A stretch of 44,861 bases of DNA, taken from CAZZBK01 sp964652155. GTDB taxonomy: Bacteria; Planctomycetota; Planctomycetia; Pirellulales; PNKZ01. The position numbers were made by a program, and so were the translations under genes. The stretch spans positions 1-44,861 of the forward strand of contig CAZZBK010000029.1 in the NCBI GenBank assembly GCA_964652155.1, in the 5' to 3' direction. This document shows, piece after piece, positions 7,995 to 15,459 of this stretch (its first letter is position 1; every line of letters begins with the position of its first letter). The notes below the pieces were generated by a model that saw nothing but the letters and a program-made list of their open reading frames with translations, did not search any database and was not told the DNA's origin.

Positions 7995-8211
7995 GCCATG
8001 CCTCGATGAATTTCTCTTGGTGTTGAGTCACCAGTTTATGAATGCGATGCAACTCTTTGGGCGAGAATCCTAAGTTTCTCGCTAAACCCACCGGCTTCAG
8101 CCAGAACTTGGCCGACAGCTCATCGTGATCAACATGGACATGCGGCGGCTCATTAGGTTCATGACTGTAAAAGTAAAAGCGATAGGGACCTGTTCTTAAA
8201 ACCGTCGGCAT
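7969..8211 (-). CDS. DUF4160 domain protein
   Basis: An 80-residue protein starting MPTVLRTGPYRFYFYSHEPN and continuing EPPHVHVDHDELSAKFWL, the hallmark of DUF4160 (GYRFYFYSNEG..PHVHV..). The conserved histidines of PHVHV could bind metal, which is only a guess. It is the first gene of the pair with the DUF2442 gene, which overlaps it by 26 bases. Full length for the family. It could be half of a toxin-antitoxin-like module or a regulator of unknown kind. Confidence 0.85.
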   Translation of the reverse strand: MPTVLRTGPYRFYFYSHEPNEPPHVHVDHDELSAKFWLKPVGLARNLGFSPKELHRIHKLVTQHQEKFIEAWHGYFGDNG

Positions 8212-8332
8212 GAGTGATGTACCGCTTGGGTTTCAACCATCGATTCGCAAAAGGCAAACTCCGCACCGTTTCGCGAGAAGCCGTCCATCCCATCTTAGCC
8301 TGCACAATTCAAGAAACCAACTCAGACCCCCG

Positions 8333-9637
8333 TCACTCCGGTCGCGCCACGGGCAACGGCACGTCGCGAAACTCAAGTTCCAAGTCGCGGGCCGCTCGCA
8401 GCCGGGGGTACACAAACCGCAGCTTCGTCGGCTGGCTGTCGGCGCTCTCGCCCGAGAGCGTGATCTTCATTCGCGCCGTGCTGTCGGCAAAACTGTTCGT
8501 TTGCGACTGCTTGCGATACGACCGCCCGTGCTGGTCGAGCAGCTCGAACTCGTGCTCCTGGAAGAACACGTCGGTCGGGTCGCTCACGACCAGATCGCGC
8601 AACACGGCGAGCGTCAGGTCGCAGCGTCCGCCTGGGGTGGACTCGAGCGCCTCGACTGACAGCTCCAGGTCGTCCTGAAAATGAGGCTTGCGATTCGACA
8701 AGTCATTGACTTCGAGCGTCGCCATGTCGCCAACAGCGAGCAAGCCCCATTTGAGTCGCAAGCGACTGAGCGTCTGGGCGCTGGTCGGCGGCGGGCGCAG
8801 CCGCAAGGTCATGCTCACTTGCCGTGTGCCGCTCCCCGCGACGCTCCACGAGCCGCTGGCCGCTTGAGCAATGTTCAGATCGACCTCGGTGTCGGTGCGG
8901 GCCTGCACCAGTTCGGGTTGCGAGCGATAGGCCACGAGCCGAAAGCGATCTTCCCACATGAACTGAAAATTTAGTTGAAAGCCGTGGGTCACGTCCGAGT
9001 CGAGGTCTTCGTAGTCGATCTCTTCGAGGAACGAGCGGCGGGCGTTGGTGATCAGGCCGCGGACCGGGCCACTGTAGGCTGTTGGGTAACGGGTCGGCTT
9101 GCCGGCGATGACCACCAAGCCCGGCTGACGCGAGTCGTAGTGCGGACGGACCCGATTGCCGCTCTGCGCACAGATGGCATCGACCGTGGCCCAGAACGTT
9201 TGCCCCTCGGCGCGGAGCGTGACGGCGCGCTCCTGGTAATTGCCGTATTGATCTCCCATCAGCAGCCGATTGCCGGTCTGCCGCGCGACGTCGGAGAGCA
9301 CCTGGGCGATGGGCGCGTCGGTCGCATCGAGTGTGACGTGCGAGGCAGTCCAGAGCTCGGCAATTTTCAGCTTGCGCAACAGGTCCTTCGCCCGAGCGCG
9401 GATTTCCGGGTCGGCGTCCTGAACGGCCGACTCGATCTGCGCGCGCGACGCGCCGCCGAGCCGGGCGAGTTCCTCGTGCGCGGCCGTTCGCTGCGGGTAC
9501 GAGTCGCTCCCAAGCTGACGAATGAGCCGCGCCACGCGCAGCGGCGGCGGCTCCTCTTGAGCCGCTGACACGTTGAGACTGGCAAGCCACACGAGCAGCG
9601 CCGCGGCGCCGCGCAACATCCACCCATCGAACGGCAT
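8333..9637 (-). CDS. exported HEAT-repeat-like protein of unknown function
   Basis: A 434-residue protein with a signal peptide ending around AALLVWLASLNVSAAQ. Residues of about 33-95 form a HEAT-like helical pair (LIRQLGSDSYPQRTAAHEEL, then DADPEIRARAKDLLRKL). Residues of about 100-175 resemble the short secretin/STN-type fold that in planctomycetes often follows HEAT repeats (VTLDATDAPIAQVLSDVARQ, then GNRLLMGDQY). The rest is beta-rich and lacks motifs I recognise. Such periplasmic proteins are common and uncharacterised in the group. It stands alone, divergent from the PfkB gene. An ATG six codons downstream (MLRGAAALL) is an equally good start. Confidence 0.75.
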   Translation of the reverse strand: MPFDGWMLRGAAALLVWLASLNVSAAQEEPPPLRVARLIRQLGSDSYPQRTAAHEELARLGGASRAQIESAVQDADPEIRARAKDLLRKLKIAELWTASHVTLDATDAPIAQVLSDVARQTGNRLLMGDQYGNYQERAVTLRAEGQTFWATVDAICAQSGNRVRPHYDSRQPGLVVIAGKPTRYPTAYSGPVRGLITNARRSFLEEIDYEDLDSDVTHGFQLNFQFMWEDRFRLVAYRSQPELVQARTDTEVDLNIAQAASGSWSVAGSGTRQVSMTLRLRPPPTSAQTLSRLRLKWGLLAVGDMATLEVNDLSNRKPHFQDDLELSVEALESTPGGRCDLTLAVLRDLVVSDPTDVFFQEHEFELLDQHGRSYRKQSQTNSFADSTARMKITLSGESADSQPTKLRFVYPRLRAARDLELEFRDVPLPVARPE

Positions 9638-9880
9638 GGCCTCGACTCCCCGAAGAGCGCAACATCCATGTTCAGAGCCGCCGCTGCGGGACTCTGTTGC
9701 CTGCGGGGACGTCGTTGAGCTGCGGGCTCGTTGGGGACTGGAAAACCGGGGTGTCGACTGTTAGAACCAACGAGCAACAACGCCTGGGGTCGCTAGCACG
9801 TCCTGTGCCAGAGACCGTTCCCCAAAGCTCGCCAAACCTACGTCGAGCCTGGCCTACAAGTCAAGACAAAATAGGTAGCT

Positions 9881-10834
9881 ATGAGCCTCGATTGCCTGAG
9901 CGTGGGTGTGTTGGTCGCCGATCATTTGTGTGCGCCGATCACGCATTTACCCCAAGCCGGCGAGTTGGTGCTGACCGACCACCTCGAACTCAATATCGGC
10001 GGCTGTGCCTCGAACGCCGGGATCGACCTGGCCCGCGCGGGGGTCAATGTCGCCGTCGTCGGCTGTGTTGGCGAAGATGCCTTTGGGCAGTTCATCATCG
10101 ACACGCTCTCGCAGGCAGGCGTCGACGCCCGCAGCGTCCGCAAGCTGCCGCGCGTCGGCACCAGCGGCACGCTCATCATCAACGTGCAGGGCGAAGACCG
10201 CCGCTTTGTGCACATGATTGGTGCCAATGGCCATGTCACCGCGGCCGATATTCCCCTCGAGCGCGTGCGCGAGTGCAAAGTGCTCTACGTCGGCGGCTAT
10301 TTGCTCATGCCGGCCCTCGAACAGCGCACCCTCGCCGAGGTGTTCCGTCAAGCGCGCCAGTGGGGTGTTCGCACGGTGCTCGACGTCGTGTTGCCCGGCC
10401 GCGAAGAGTTCAGCTCACGGCTCAACGAGCTGCTGCCGCATACCGACGTGTTCTTGCCCAACACCGACGAGGCGGCCATCATCACCGGCCTGACCGACCC
10501 GCGCGCCCAGGCCGAGCACTTTCATCGCGCCGGCGCAGCGACGGTCGTCATCACCTGCGGCAGCGAAGGGACGTATTTGCTCAACGAACGCCAGCGGCTG
10601 TTTGCCGCCGCGCATCAGGTCCCGTTCGTCGGCGGCACCGGCGCGGGAGACGCCTTCGACGCGGGTTATATCGTCGGCTTGCTCGCCGGCGGCGACGCGC
10701 GACAGTGTCTGGCCTGGGGCAGCGCACTGGGCGCGAGTTGCGTCCGCTCGATCAGCGCCACCGAGAGCGTCTTCAATCGCGCCGAGGCCGAGCAGTTCAT
10801 GCGTGAGCATCCGCTGTCGGTACGCAGTTGGTAG
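9881..10834 (+). CDS. PfkB/ribokinase-family carbohydrate kinase
   Basis: A 317-residue cytosolic sugar or nucleoside kinase. It shows the N-terminal PfkB signature (LNIGGCASNAGIDLARAG) and the C-terminal one (VPFVGGTGAGDAFDAGYIVG), where Asp257 is the catalytic base and GTGAG the anion hole. VFLPNTDEAAIITG and VVITCGSEGTYLL are the usual helices near the ATP site. The length is standard. AGGT lies 6 bases ahead of the ATG. The substrate (ribose, fructose, adenosine or other) cannot be decided by eye. Its neighbours are unrelated, and a pair of palindromes follows the stop. Confidence 0.9.
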   Translation: MSLDCLSVGVLVADHLCAPITHLPQAGELVLTDHLELNIGGCASNAGIDLARAGVNVAVVGCVGEDAFGQFIIDTLSQAGVDARSVRKLPRVGTSGTLIINVQGEDRRFVHMIGANGHVTAADIPLERVRECKVLYVGGYLLMPALEQRTLAEVFRQARQWGVRTVLDVVLPGREEFSSRLNELLPHTDVFLPNTDEAAIITGLTDPRAQAEHFHRAGAATVVITCGSEGTYLLNERQRLFAAAHQVPFVGGTGAGDAFDAGYIVGLLAGGDARQCLAWGSALGASCVRSISATESVFNRAEAEQFMREHPLSVRSW

Positions 10835-10854
10835 CTCACGGACCCACTCCCCGA

Positions 10855-10942
10855 GCCGGTCCCTCTCGGACCGGTCGTGCACGGTCCGCAGCACCCTCTC
10901 GCCGCCAGATTCACACCACCGGTCCGAGACGGACCGGCTAGG
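10855..10942. repeat. nested palindrome, family B, copy 1
   Basis: Two inverted units: CCGGTCCCTCTCGGACCGG at 10856-10874 and CCGGTCCGAGACGGACCGG at 10919-10937, the latter followed by CTAGG. Each unit is close to a palindrome by itself, and the two pair with each other across 44 bases. The same arrangement is found at 18651-18774. It lies between the convergent PfkB and aminotransferase genes. Confidence 0.85.
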
Positions 10943-10960
10943 ATCGAACTAGACTGCCGG

Positions 10961-11030
10961 GTGCCATGCCCACGTCCGCGTGGGCATGTTTGCTGTGATT
11001 AACATGCTCACGCGGACGTGAGCATGGCAC
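10961..11030. repeat. nested palindrome, family C (30-bp arms)
   Basis: The arms 10961-10990 and 11001-11030 pair with two mismatches in 30 bases around a 10-base loop. Each arm is in turn an imperfect palindrome (CATGCCCACG..CGTGGGCATG and CATGCTCACG..CGTGAGCATG). It ends 13 bases before the stop codon of the aminotransferase gene and follows family B directly. As RNA it would make a very stable hairpin; there is no T-run. Confidence 0.85.
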
Positions 11031-11042
11031 GCAACACGTTGT

Positions 11043-12353
11043 TCACGGGGCCATTTCGGCCACGGCGCGGTCGAGCTTTTCGAGCGTCTCGTCGACGTCG
11101 GCCAAGCTCATCGCCGACGCAAAGCCATGATGGCACGCGCCGCCACCGTAGTCGTGAAAGTACACCCCGTTGCAAATCGCGGCCGCGATGAACTTGAGCA
11201 TCGTCTCGCGTTGGTGCTTGGTGGCGTCGCGATAGTTGCGCAACTCGTCGGTCACGCCAAAGTAAATGCCGAACCGCGCGCCGAGCCCTTGCACGCGCCC
11301 CACGACCTGGCGGCGCTTGAAGATCTCGGTCAGCCCGGGGAACAGCCGCGCGCCCAGCGCGTTAATATGGTCATAAAAGCCCGGCTCGCAGTAGGCCCGG
11401 ATGGCGGCAATGGCCGCGGCGACACTCACGATGTGTCCGTTATACGTTCCGCTGTGCTGGCAAGTCCCCTGCGGCATGAGCGTTTCCATGATGTCTTGTC
11501 GGCCGCCGAAGACACTCAACGGATATCCGCCGCCGACCGCCTTGCCGATCGTGCACAGGTCGGGCGTTACGCCCAGGTATTCTTGTGCGCCCCCTTTGCC
11601 CATCCGGAAGGCGCAGAGCACTTCGTCGAAAATGAGCAGGATGTTGTTGTCGCGCGTCAGGTTGCGGAGCGCGGCGAGGAATTCGCTCGAGGGCTTGATG
11701 CACCCGGCGTTGTAGTAGATCGGTTCGCAGATGACCGCCGCCAGCTCATGTTTGTGCTGCTCGATGGCCCGCGCGAGCAAGTCGGGTCGATTGTAGGGGA
11801 CGAGCACGAGCTGTTCGGCGAGCCCCGGCGCGATGCCGGTCGAGCCGGGCCACAGGGTCGGCGCGGTCTCGTCGCCGAGCTTGTCGGCCGGTGTGCCGAT
11901 CGAGTACATGACCTGATCGTGATAGCCGTGAAAGTTGCCTTCGATCTTGAGCAGCTTGGGTCGTCCGGTGAACGAGCGTGCCAGGCGGATGGTGTGCATC
12001 GTCGCCTCGGTGCCCGACCCGGTGAAGCGGACCCGCTCCAAGCTGGGGATCGTGTGGCACAGTAGCTCGGCCAACTCGGTGTGCAGTTCGTTCTCGTAGG
12101 AGCAGGCCGCGCCGCGATCGAGGGCCGCCTCGACCGCGCGGCGAACACGTGGGTCGCCGTGGCCGAGCAGTGCCGCGCCGTGCGAGCAGCACAGGTCGAT
12201 GTACTCCCGGCCGTCGAGGTCCCACAGTCGGCAGCCCTTGGCCCGATCGAAATATAGCGGATGGCCAAGCGCCTTGTTGACGCGCGTCGAGGCTGACACC
12301 CCACCGGCCAGAAATTGTTGAGCTTTAGCAAATTGAGCTTGGACGCGATTCAT
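11043..12353 (-). CDS. class III aminotransferase, glutamate-1-semialdehyde 2,1-aminomutase-like
   Basis: A 436-residue PLP enzyme. It has the aminomutase-like opening (FLAGGVSASTRVNKALG), GCRLWDLDGREYIDLCCSHG, the phosphate-binding FTGSGTEATMHTIRLAR, FHGYHD, and the cofactor site IFDEVLCAFRMG followed by DLCTIGKAVGGGYPLSVFGG, with Lys271 as the Schiff-base residue. The canonical HemL opening GGVNSPVR is replaced by GGVSASTR, so this is probably a paralog acting on another amino acid rather than the tetrapyrrole enzyme itself. The length is normal for the family. No biosynthetic partners lie next to it. The alternative is a true hemL with divergent sequence. Confidence 0.85.
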   Translation of the reverse strand: MNRVQAQFAKAQQFLAGGVSASTRVNKALGHPLYFDRAKGCRLWDLDGREYIDLCCSHGAALLGHGDPRVRRAVEAALDRGAACSYENELHTELAELLCHTIPSLERVRFTGSGTEATMHTIRLARSFTGRPKLLKIEGNFHGYHDQVMYSIGTPADKLGDETAPTLWPGSTGIAPGLAEQLVLVPYNRPDLLARAIEQHKHELAAVICEPIYYNAGCIKPSSEFLAALRNLTRDNNILLIFDEVLCAFRMGKGGAQEYLGVTPDLCTIGKAVGGGYPLSVFGGRQDIMETLMPQGTCQHSGTYNGHIVSVAAAIAAIRAYCEPGFYDHINALGARLFPGLTEIFKRRQVVGRVQGLGARFGIYFGVTDELRNYRDATKHQRETMLKFIAAAICNGVYFHDYGGGACHHGFASAMSLADVDETLEKLDRAVAEMAP

Positions 12354-12396
12354 GAGGGCGCTCGATTAAACGATGGCAATAGACTCGAAACACGAA

Positions 12397-12582
12397 CCCT
12401 TCTCCCACTGGGAGAAGGTGGCGACGCCGTCGCCGGATGAGGGGAGCTTGCAGGACCTTATCGCAACGACGACAAACGATCGCTCGAAACAACGCGATTG
12501 CGCTGGGCCAAAATCGCCAACCGATGTCGCGCTCCCGTAAACCCTCACCCGGCCTTCGGCCACCCTCTCCCGGCGGGAGAGG
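12397..12582. repeat. two inverted copies of a CTCACCC/GGGAGAGGG repeat
   Basis: At 12397-12444, CCCTTCTCCC and GGGAGAAGG flank a short loop and are followed by GCGACGCCGTCGCCGGATGAGGGG. At 12541-12582, CCCTCACCCGGCCTTCGGCC is followed by CCCTCTCCCGGCGGGAGAGGG. The second is the first read on the other strand with substitutions. It is a repeat type I know from many GC-rich genomes. The right copy lies 3 bases from the stop of the CocE-like gene and can form its 3' hairpin. The 96 bases between the copies show nothing else. Confidence 0.7.
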
Positions 12583-12585
12583 GAC

Positions 12586-14457
12586 TCAAGGTAACACGCG
12601 AACCTCGATGCGCGAAGCGTGCTCGCCGGCTACGTAGACACGTTGCGTGGCGCTCTGGAACTGCTCGGCCTGGGCGCTGTAAATGTCGGTGAAGGTTTGC
12701 GGGTTGCGATCGAACAACGGGAACCACGAGCTTTGCACCTGGATCATGATCCGGTGCCCGCTGCGAAACGAGTGCCCCACGTCTTGCAAGCTGAACCGCA
12801 CGCGCGTCGGCTCGCCGGGCTTAAATGGAATCGGCTTCTCAAAGCTCTCGCGGAATTTGCCACGCATGATGTCGCCCCGCACGAGTTGCTGATAGCCGCC
12901 GAGTCGCACCAGCGTCGGGTTCGGGCTCGGATCGCTCAGGTCGTCGGGATAGACGTCGATCAGCTTGACGACAAAGTCGCTGTCGGTGCCGGTGGTCGAG
13001 ACCCACAAATCGACTTCGAGCGGGCCGACGAGCCGCACGTCGTTGTCGAGCGCGTCGGTGGTGAACGTGAGCACGTCGGGTCGGCGCGCGGCAAAACGCT
13101 GATCGCCGCTCATGTACTCGACCGCCATGATGTTGCTGATCTTGTCCGTGTGTGGGACCGGCTTGGCGGGGTCGCTCGTGTACTCGGCGAAGCGGTTGCC
13201 TTTCGGAGGCGCGTCCCAGCCGAGCTTGCCATCCGCCAGTAAATAGAGCGACCGCGGCTCGGCTTGCTTGGGGGGCCAAGCGTCGTGGCGCTGCCACTCG
13301 TTCGTACCGGTCTCGAAGACCCAGGCCTCGGCGTGTTGGCTGCTCCCTTTGTCTTTCAGGTGGCGTTCGAACCAATTGAGCTCGATCGTCTCGCGATAAT
13401 AGACCGACGTCTTACTGTTGAACCGCACGTCGCCGAGCACGTCGCCATCGCCCCGCGCCCAGCCGCCGTGGATCCAGGGGCCCATGACCAGCGTGTTGTC
13501 GGTTTGTGGGCTTTGCTTTTCGATCGAGCGGTAGGTTTCGAGCGCGCCGAACAAATTCTCGGCGTCGAACCAGCCGCCGACGGTCATCACCGCCGGGCGA
13601 ATGTTCTTCAGATGGGGACGCAAATTGCGCGCCTGCCAGAACGAGTCGTAGTTGCCATGCTTCATCAGCTCATGCCAGAAGGCGACCTCGTCTTTCATGT
13701 GCAGCGTGTTGGCCCTCGAGAGGGGACCCATCCGCAAAAAGAACTCGTATCCGTCCGGGGTGCCGTGATCGAACAGGTAATCGAACTTCTTGGTCGGCTC
13801 GGGGCGCGGGCGACCAAACTTGACCATGAAATTAAAGGCGTGCGTGAGATGCAACGCCCCGTGATGATGCCAGTCGTCGCCGATGAACCAATCGCAGATC
13901 GGCGCTTGAGGCGAACAGGCTCGCAAGGCCGGATGAGCGTCGATCATCCCCGCGGCCGTGTAGAAGCCCGGGTACGAGATACCGTATTGGCCCACTCGCC
14001 CGTTATGGCCACTCACGTTTTGCAAGAGCCACTCGATGGTGTCGTAGGTGTCGGTGCTCTCGTCGATCGCCGTCCGCTTGGGCTTTTTGGCCAGATGCGG
14101 GCGCATGTTCTCGTGCTCCCCTTCGCTCATCCAGCGGCCGCGGACATCCTGATACACGAAGATATAGCCCTCTTTGCCAAACAGCGGCGAGGGACCCAAG
14201 TCGCTCTTGTAATGGTCGACGCCGTAGGGACGCACGCTGTACGGCGTCCGGTTGAGCAGCAGGGGATACGACTGGCTTTTGTCCTTGGGGACATAGACAG
14301 CCGTGAAGAGCCGCACGCCATCGCGCATCGCGATGCGGTACTCGTACTTGGTGTAGTTGGCTTTGACCACGTCGAGCCCTTGGGCAGCGACGACGGCCGG
14401 TGCGAGGAGCGCGAACAAGCCGACGAGCGGCGCAAGGCAGCGTGAAAGGGGTGTCAT
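12586..14457 (-). CDS. CocE/NonD family (X-Pro dipeptidyl-peptidase S15) secreted hydrolase
   Basis: A 623-residue alpha/beta hydrolase with a signal peptide (LVGLFALLAPAVVAAQG). The N-terminal half has the S15 opening MRDGVRLFTAVYVPKD, RTPYSVRPYG, VYQDVRGRWMSEGE and the nucleophile elbow GRVGQYGISYPGFYTAAG, with Ser161 as the likely nucleophile. The C-terminal jelly-roll domain (PepX_C type) contains LVGPLEVDLWVSTTGTDSDF and VGHSFRSGHRIMIQVQSSWF, where the catalytic His is usually found. Relatives hydrolyse cocaine, glutaryl-7-aminocephalosporanic acid, amino-acid esters or X-Pro dipeptides, so it is a periplasmic or secreted esterase or peptidase. It stands alone on the minus strand. The family is sure, the substrate open. 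Confidence 0.9.
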   Translation of the reverse strand: MTPLSRCLAPLVGLFALLAPAVVAAQGLDVVKANYTKYEYRIAMRDGVRLFTAVYVPKDKSQSYPLLLNRTPYSVRPYGVDHYKSDLGPSPLFGKEGYIFVYQDVRGRWMSEGEHENMRPHLAKKPKRTAIDESTDTYDTIEWLLQNVSGHNGRVGQYGISYPGFYTAAGMIDAHPALRACSPQAPICDWFIGDDWHHHGALHLTHAFNFMVKFGRPRPEPTKKFDYLFDHGTPDGYEFFLRMGPLSRANTLHMKDEVAFWHELMKHGNYDSFWQARNLRPHLKNIRPAVMTVGGWFDAENLFGALETYRSIEKQSPQTDNTLVMGPWIHGGWARGDGDVLGDVRFNSKTSVYYRETIELNWFERHLKDKGSSQHAEAWVFETGTNEWQRHDAWPPKQAEPRSLYLLADGKLGWDAPPKGNRFAEYTSDPAKPVPHTDKISNIMAVEYMSGDQRFAARRPDVLTFTTDALDNDVRLVGPLEVDLWVSTTGTDSDFVVKLIDVYPDDLSDPSPNPTLVRLGGYQQLVRGDIMRGKFRESFEKPIPFKPGEPTRVRFSLQDVGHSFRSGHRIMIQVQSSWFPLFDRNPQTFTDIYSAQAEQFQSATQRVYVAGEHASRIEVRVLP

Positions 14458-14722
14458 GGTGTCGCGGCACGGTGGGTGACAAATAGGGCGGGATGAGTGA
14501 ACCGTGCCTATTGTAATTGCCGCGAAATGCGAATGCGAATCGAGACCGAAATGCTTGACAGTCTTTTCTTATCGAGACGCACATGCGTACCGAAATTGGT
14601 CGGAAAAGGCTTCGTGGCTTGCGTTAGAAATTCGGATAAATATGATGCGCTACTATCCAATCGAAAAAAGCTGTGATTTCGCCAGAAACCAAGATTTCAT
14701 TCCTACGGATATTCAAATTGCC

Positions 14723-15391
14723 ATGTCGGATAATTCTGTTCTCATTTCAATCTTATCTGCGATTGGTGGGTTAATCGTAGGCCTGCTCATGAAAGTTGCT
14801 GAGCCGATGGCGATTTCGGCAATGTTTGGCCCTGATTTGCGGATCGGTTTTAGGCCGGACGGAAATCATCAAGTCAAAACCAGGAAGTTTTCTGGTCCGA
14901 CAGTTTATCATCAGTCCCTCGCAAACAGACCGCCCATAGCTCAGCAGGCTCCATCGTGGAATGTGACTTATGTAAGAGTTCGCGTTTGGAATGAAAAGAC
15001 TCGTTATGCCAAGGGTTGCCGCGGATTTTTGGTAAATGTAGAGGCAATTGATAATTCAGGTAGGTTTGTCCCAACTGGATATTGCGACAGTATTCAATTG
15101 AAATGGTCGTATCTTCCAGAGGGAAGCCCACAGCTTGTCGATCTACCAAAGGGGGTAAATCAGTATCTTGATGTGATAGAGGCGACTGAAGATCGAACAA
15201 ATTTCACACCGTGCACAGTGTCGATGCCGTCAGCGTACGACAGCATTTTTGATAAAACAGGTGTGTTTCGATTTACAATCGTGGTAACGGCGGAAGAGAC
15301 CGAGCCACAAGAAATCAAGTTACAAGTTAGCTGGAATGGAATTTGGAGTGAAATTAACGTTCAGCAAACGTGCATCGACCACATCGATTAA
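14723..15391 (+). CDS. hypothetical membrane-anchored protein, AT-rich orphan
   Basis: A 222-residue protein from the ATG at 14723; in-frame starts further upstream (14642, 14504) precede residues without sensible composition. The N terminus is one membrane helix (SVLISILSAIGGLIVGLLM), followed by a soluble part rich in beta strands, with YVRVRVWNEKTRYAKGCRGF at about 100 and FRFTIVVTAEETEPQEIKLQ near the end. I recognise no domain. The DNA from about 14510 to 15390 is visibly richer in A and T, with many A/T third bases, than the genes on either side, which suggests recent acquisition. It is transcribed towards the end of the minus-strand TPR gene. It could be a cargo or immunity gene, but nothing in the sequence proves this. 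Confidence 0.65.
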   Translation: MSDNSVLISILSAIGGLIVGLLMKVAEPMAISAMFGPDLRIGFRPDGNHQVKTRKFSGPTVYHQSLANRPPIAQQAPSWNVTYVRVRVWNEKTRYAKGCRGFLVNVEAIDNSGRFVPTGYCDSIQLKWSYLPEGSPQLVDLPKGVNQYLDVIEATEDRTNFTPCTVSMPSAYDSIFDKTGVFRFTIVVTAEETEPQEIKLQVSWNGIWSEINVQQTCIDHID

Positions 15392-15432
15392 AATGCTTCG
15401 CCTGAAGTGGCGGCGCATGACGTCGAAGAGAT

Positions 15433-15457
15433 CGGCGGCAGAGCCGCCGGCTTGGGT
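15433..15457 (+). repeat. 25-bp repeat, family H, copy 1
   Basis: CGGCGGCAGAGCCGCCGGCT plus TGGGT, identical over all 25 bases to 21666-21690. GGCGGC..GCCGCC forms a short hairpin. This copy is just past the stop of the TPR gene (minus strand). Confidence 0.8.
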
Positions 15458-15459
15458 GG

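Noticed and set aside
11043..12353. Naming the aminotransferase hemL
   Set aside because: The N-terminal signature differs from HemL (GGVSASTR in place of GGVNSPVR), so a paralog of other specificity is more likely.
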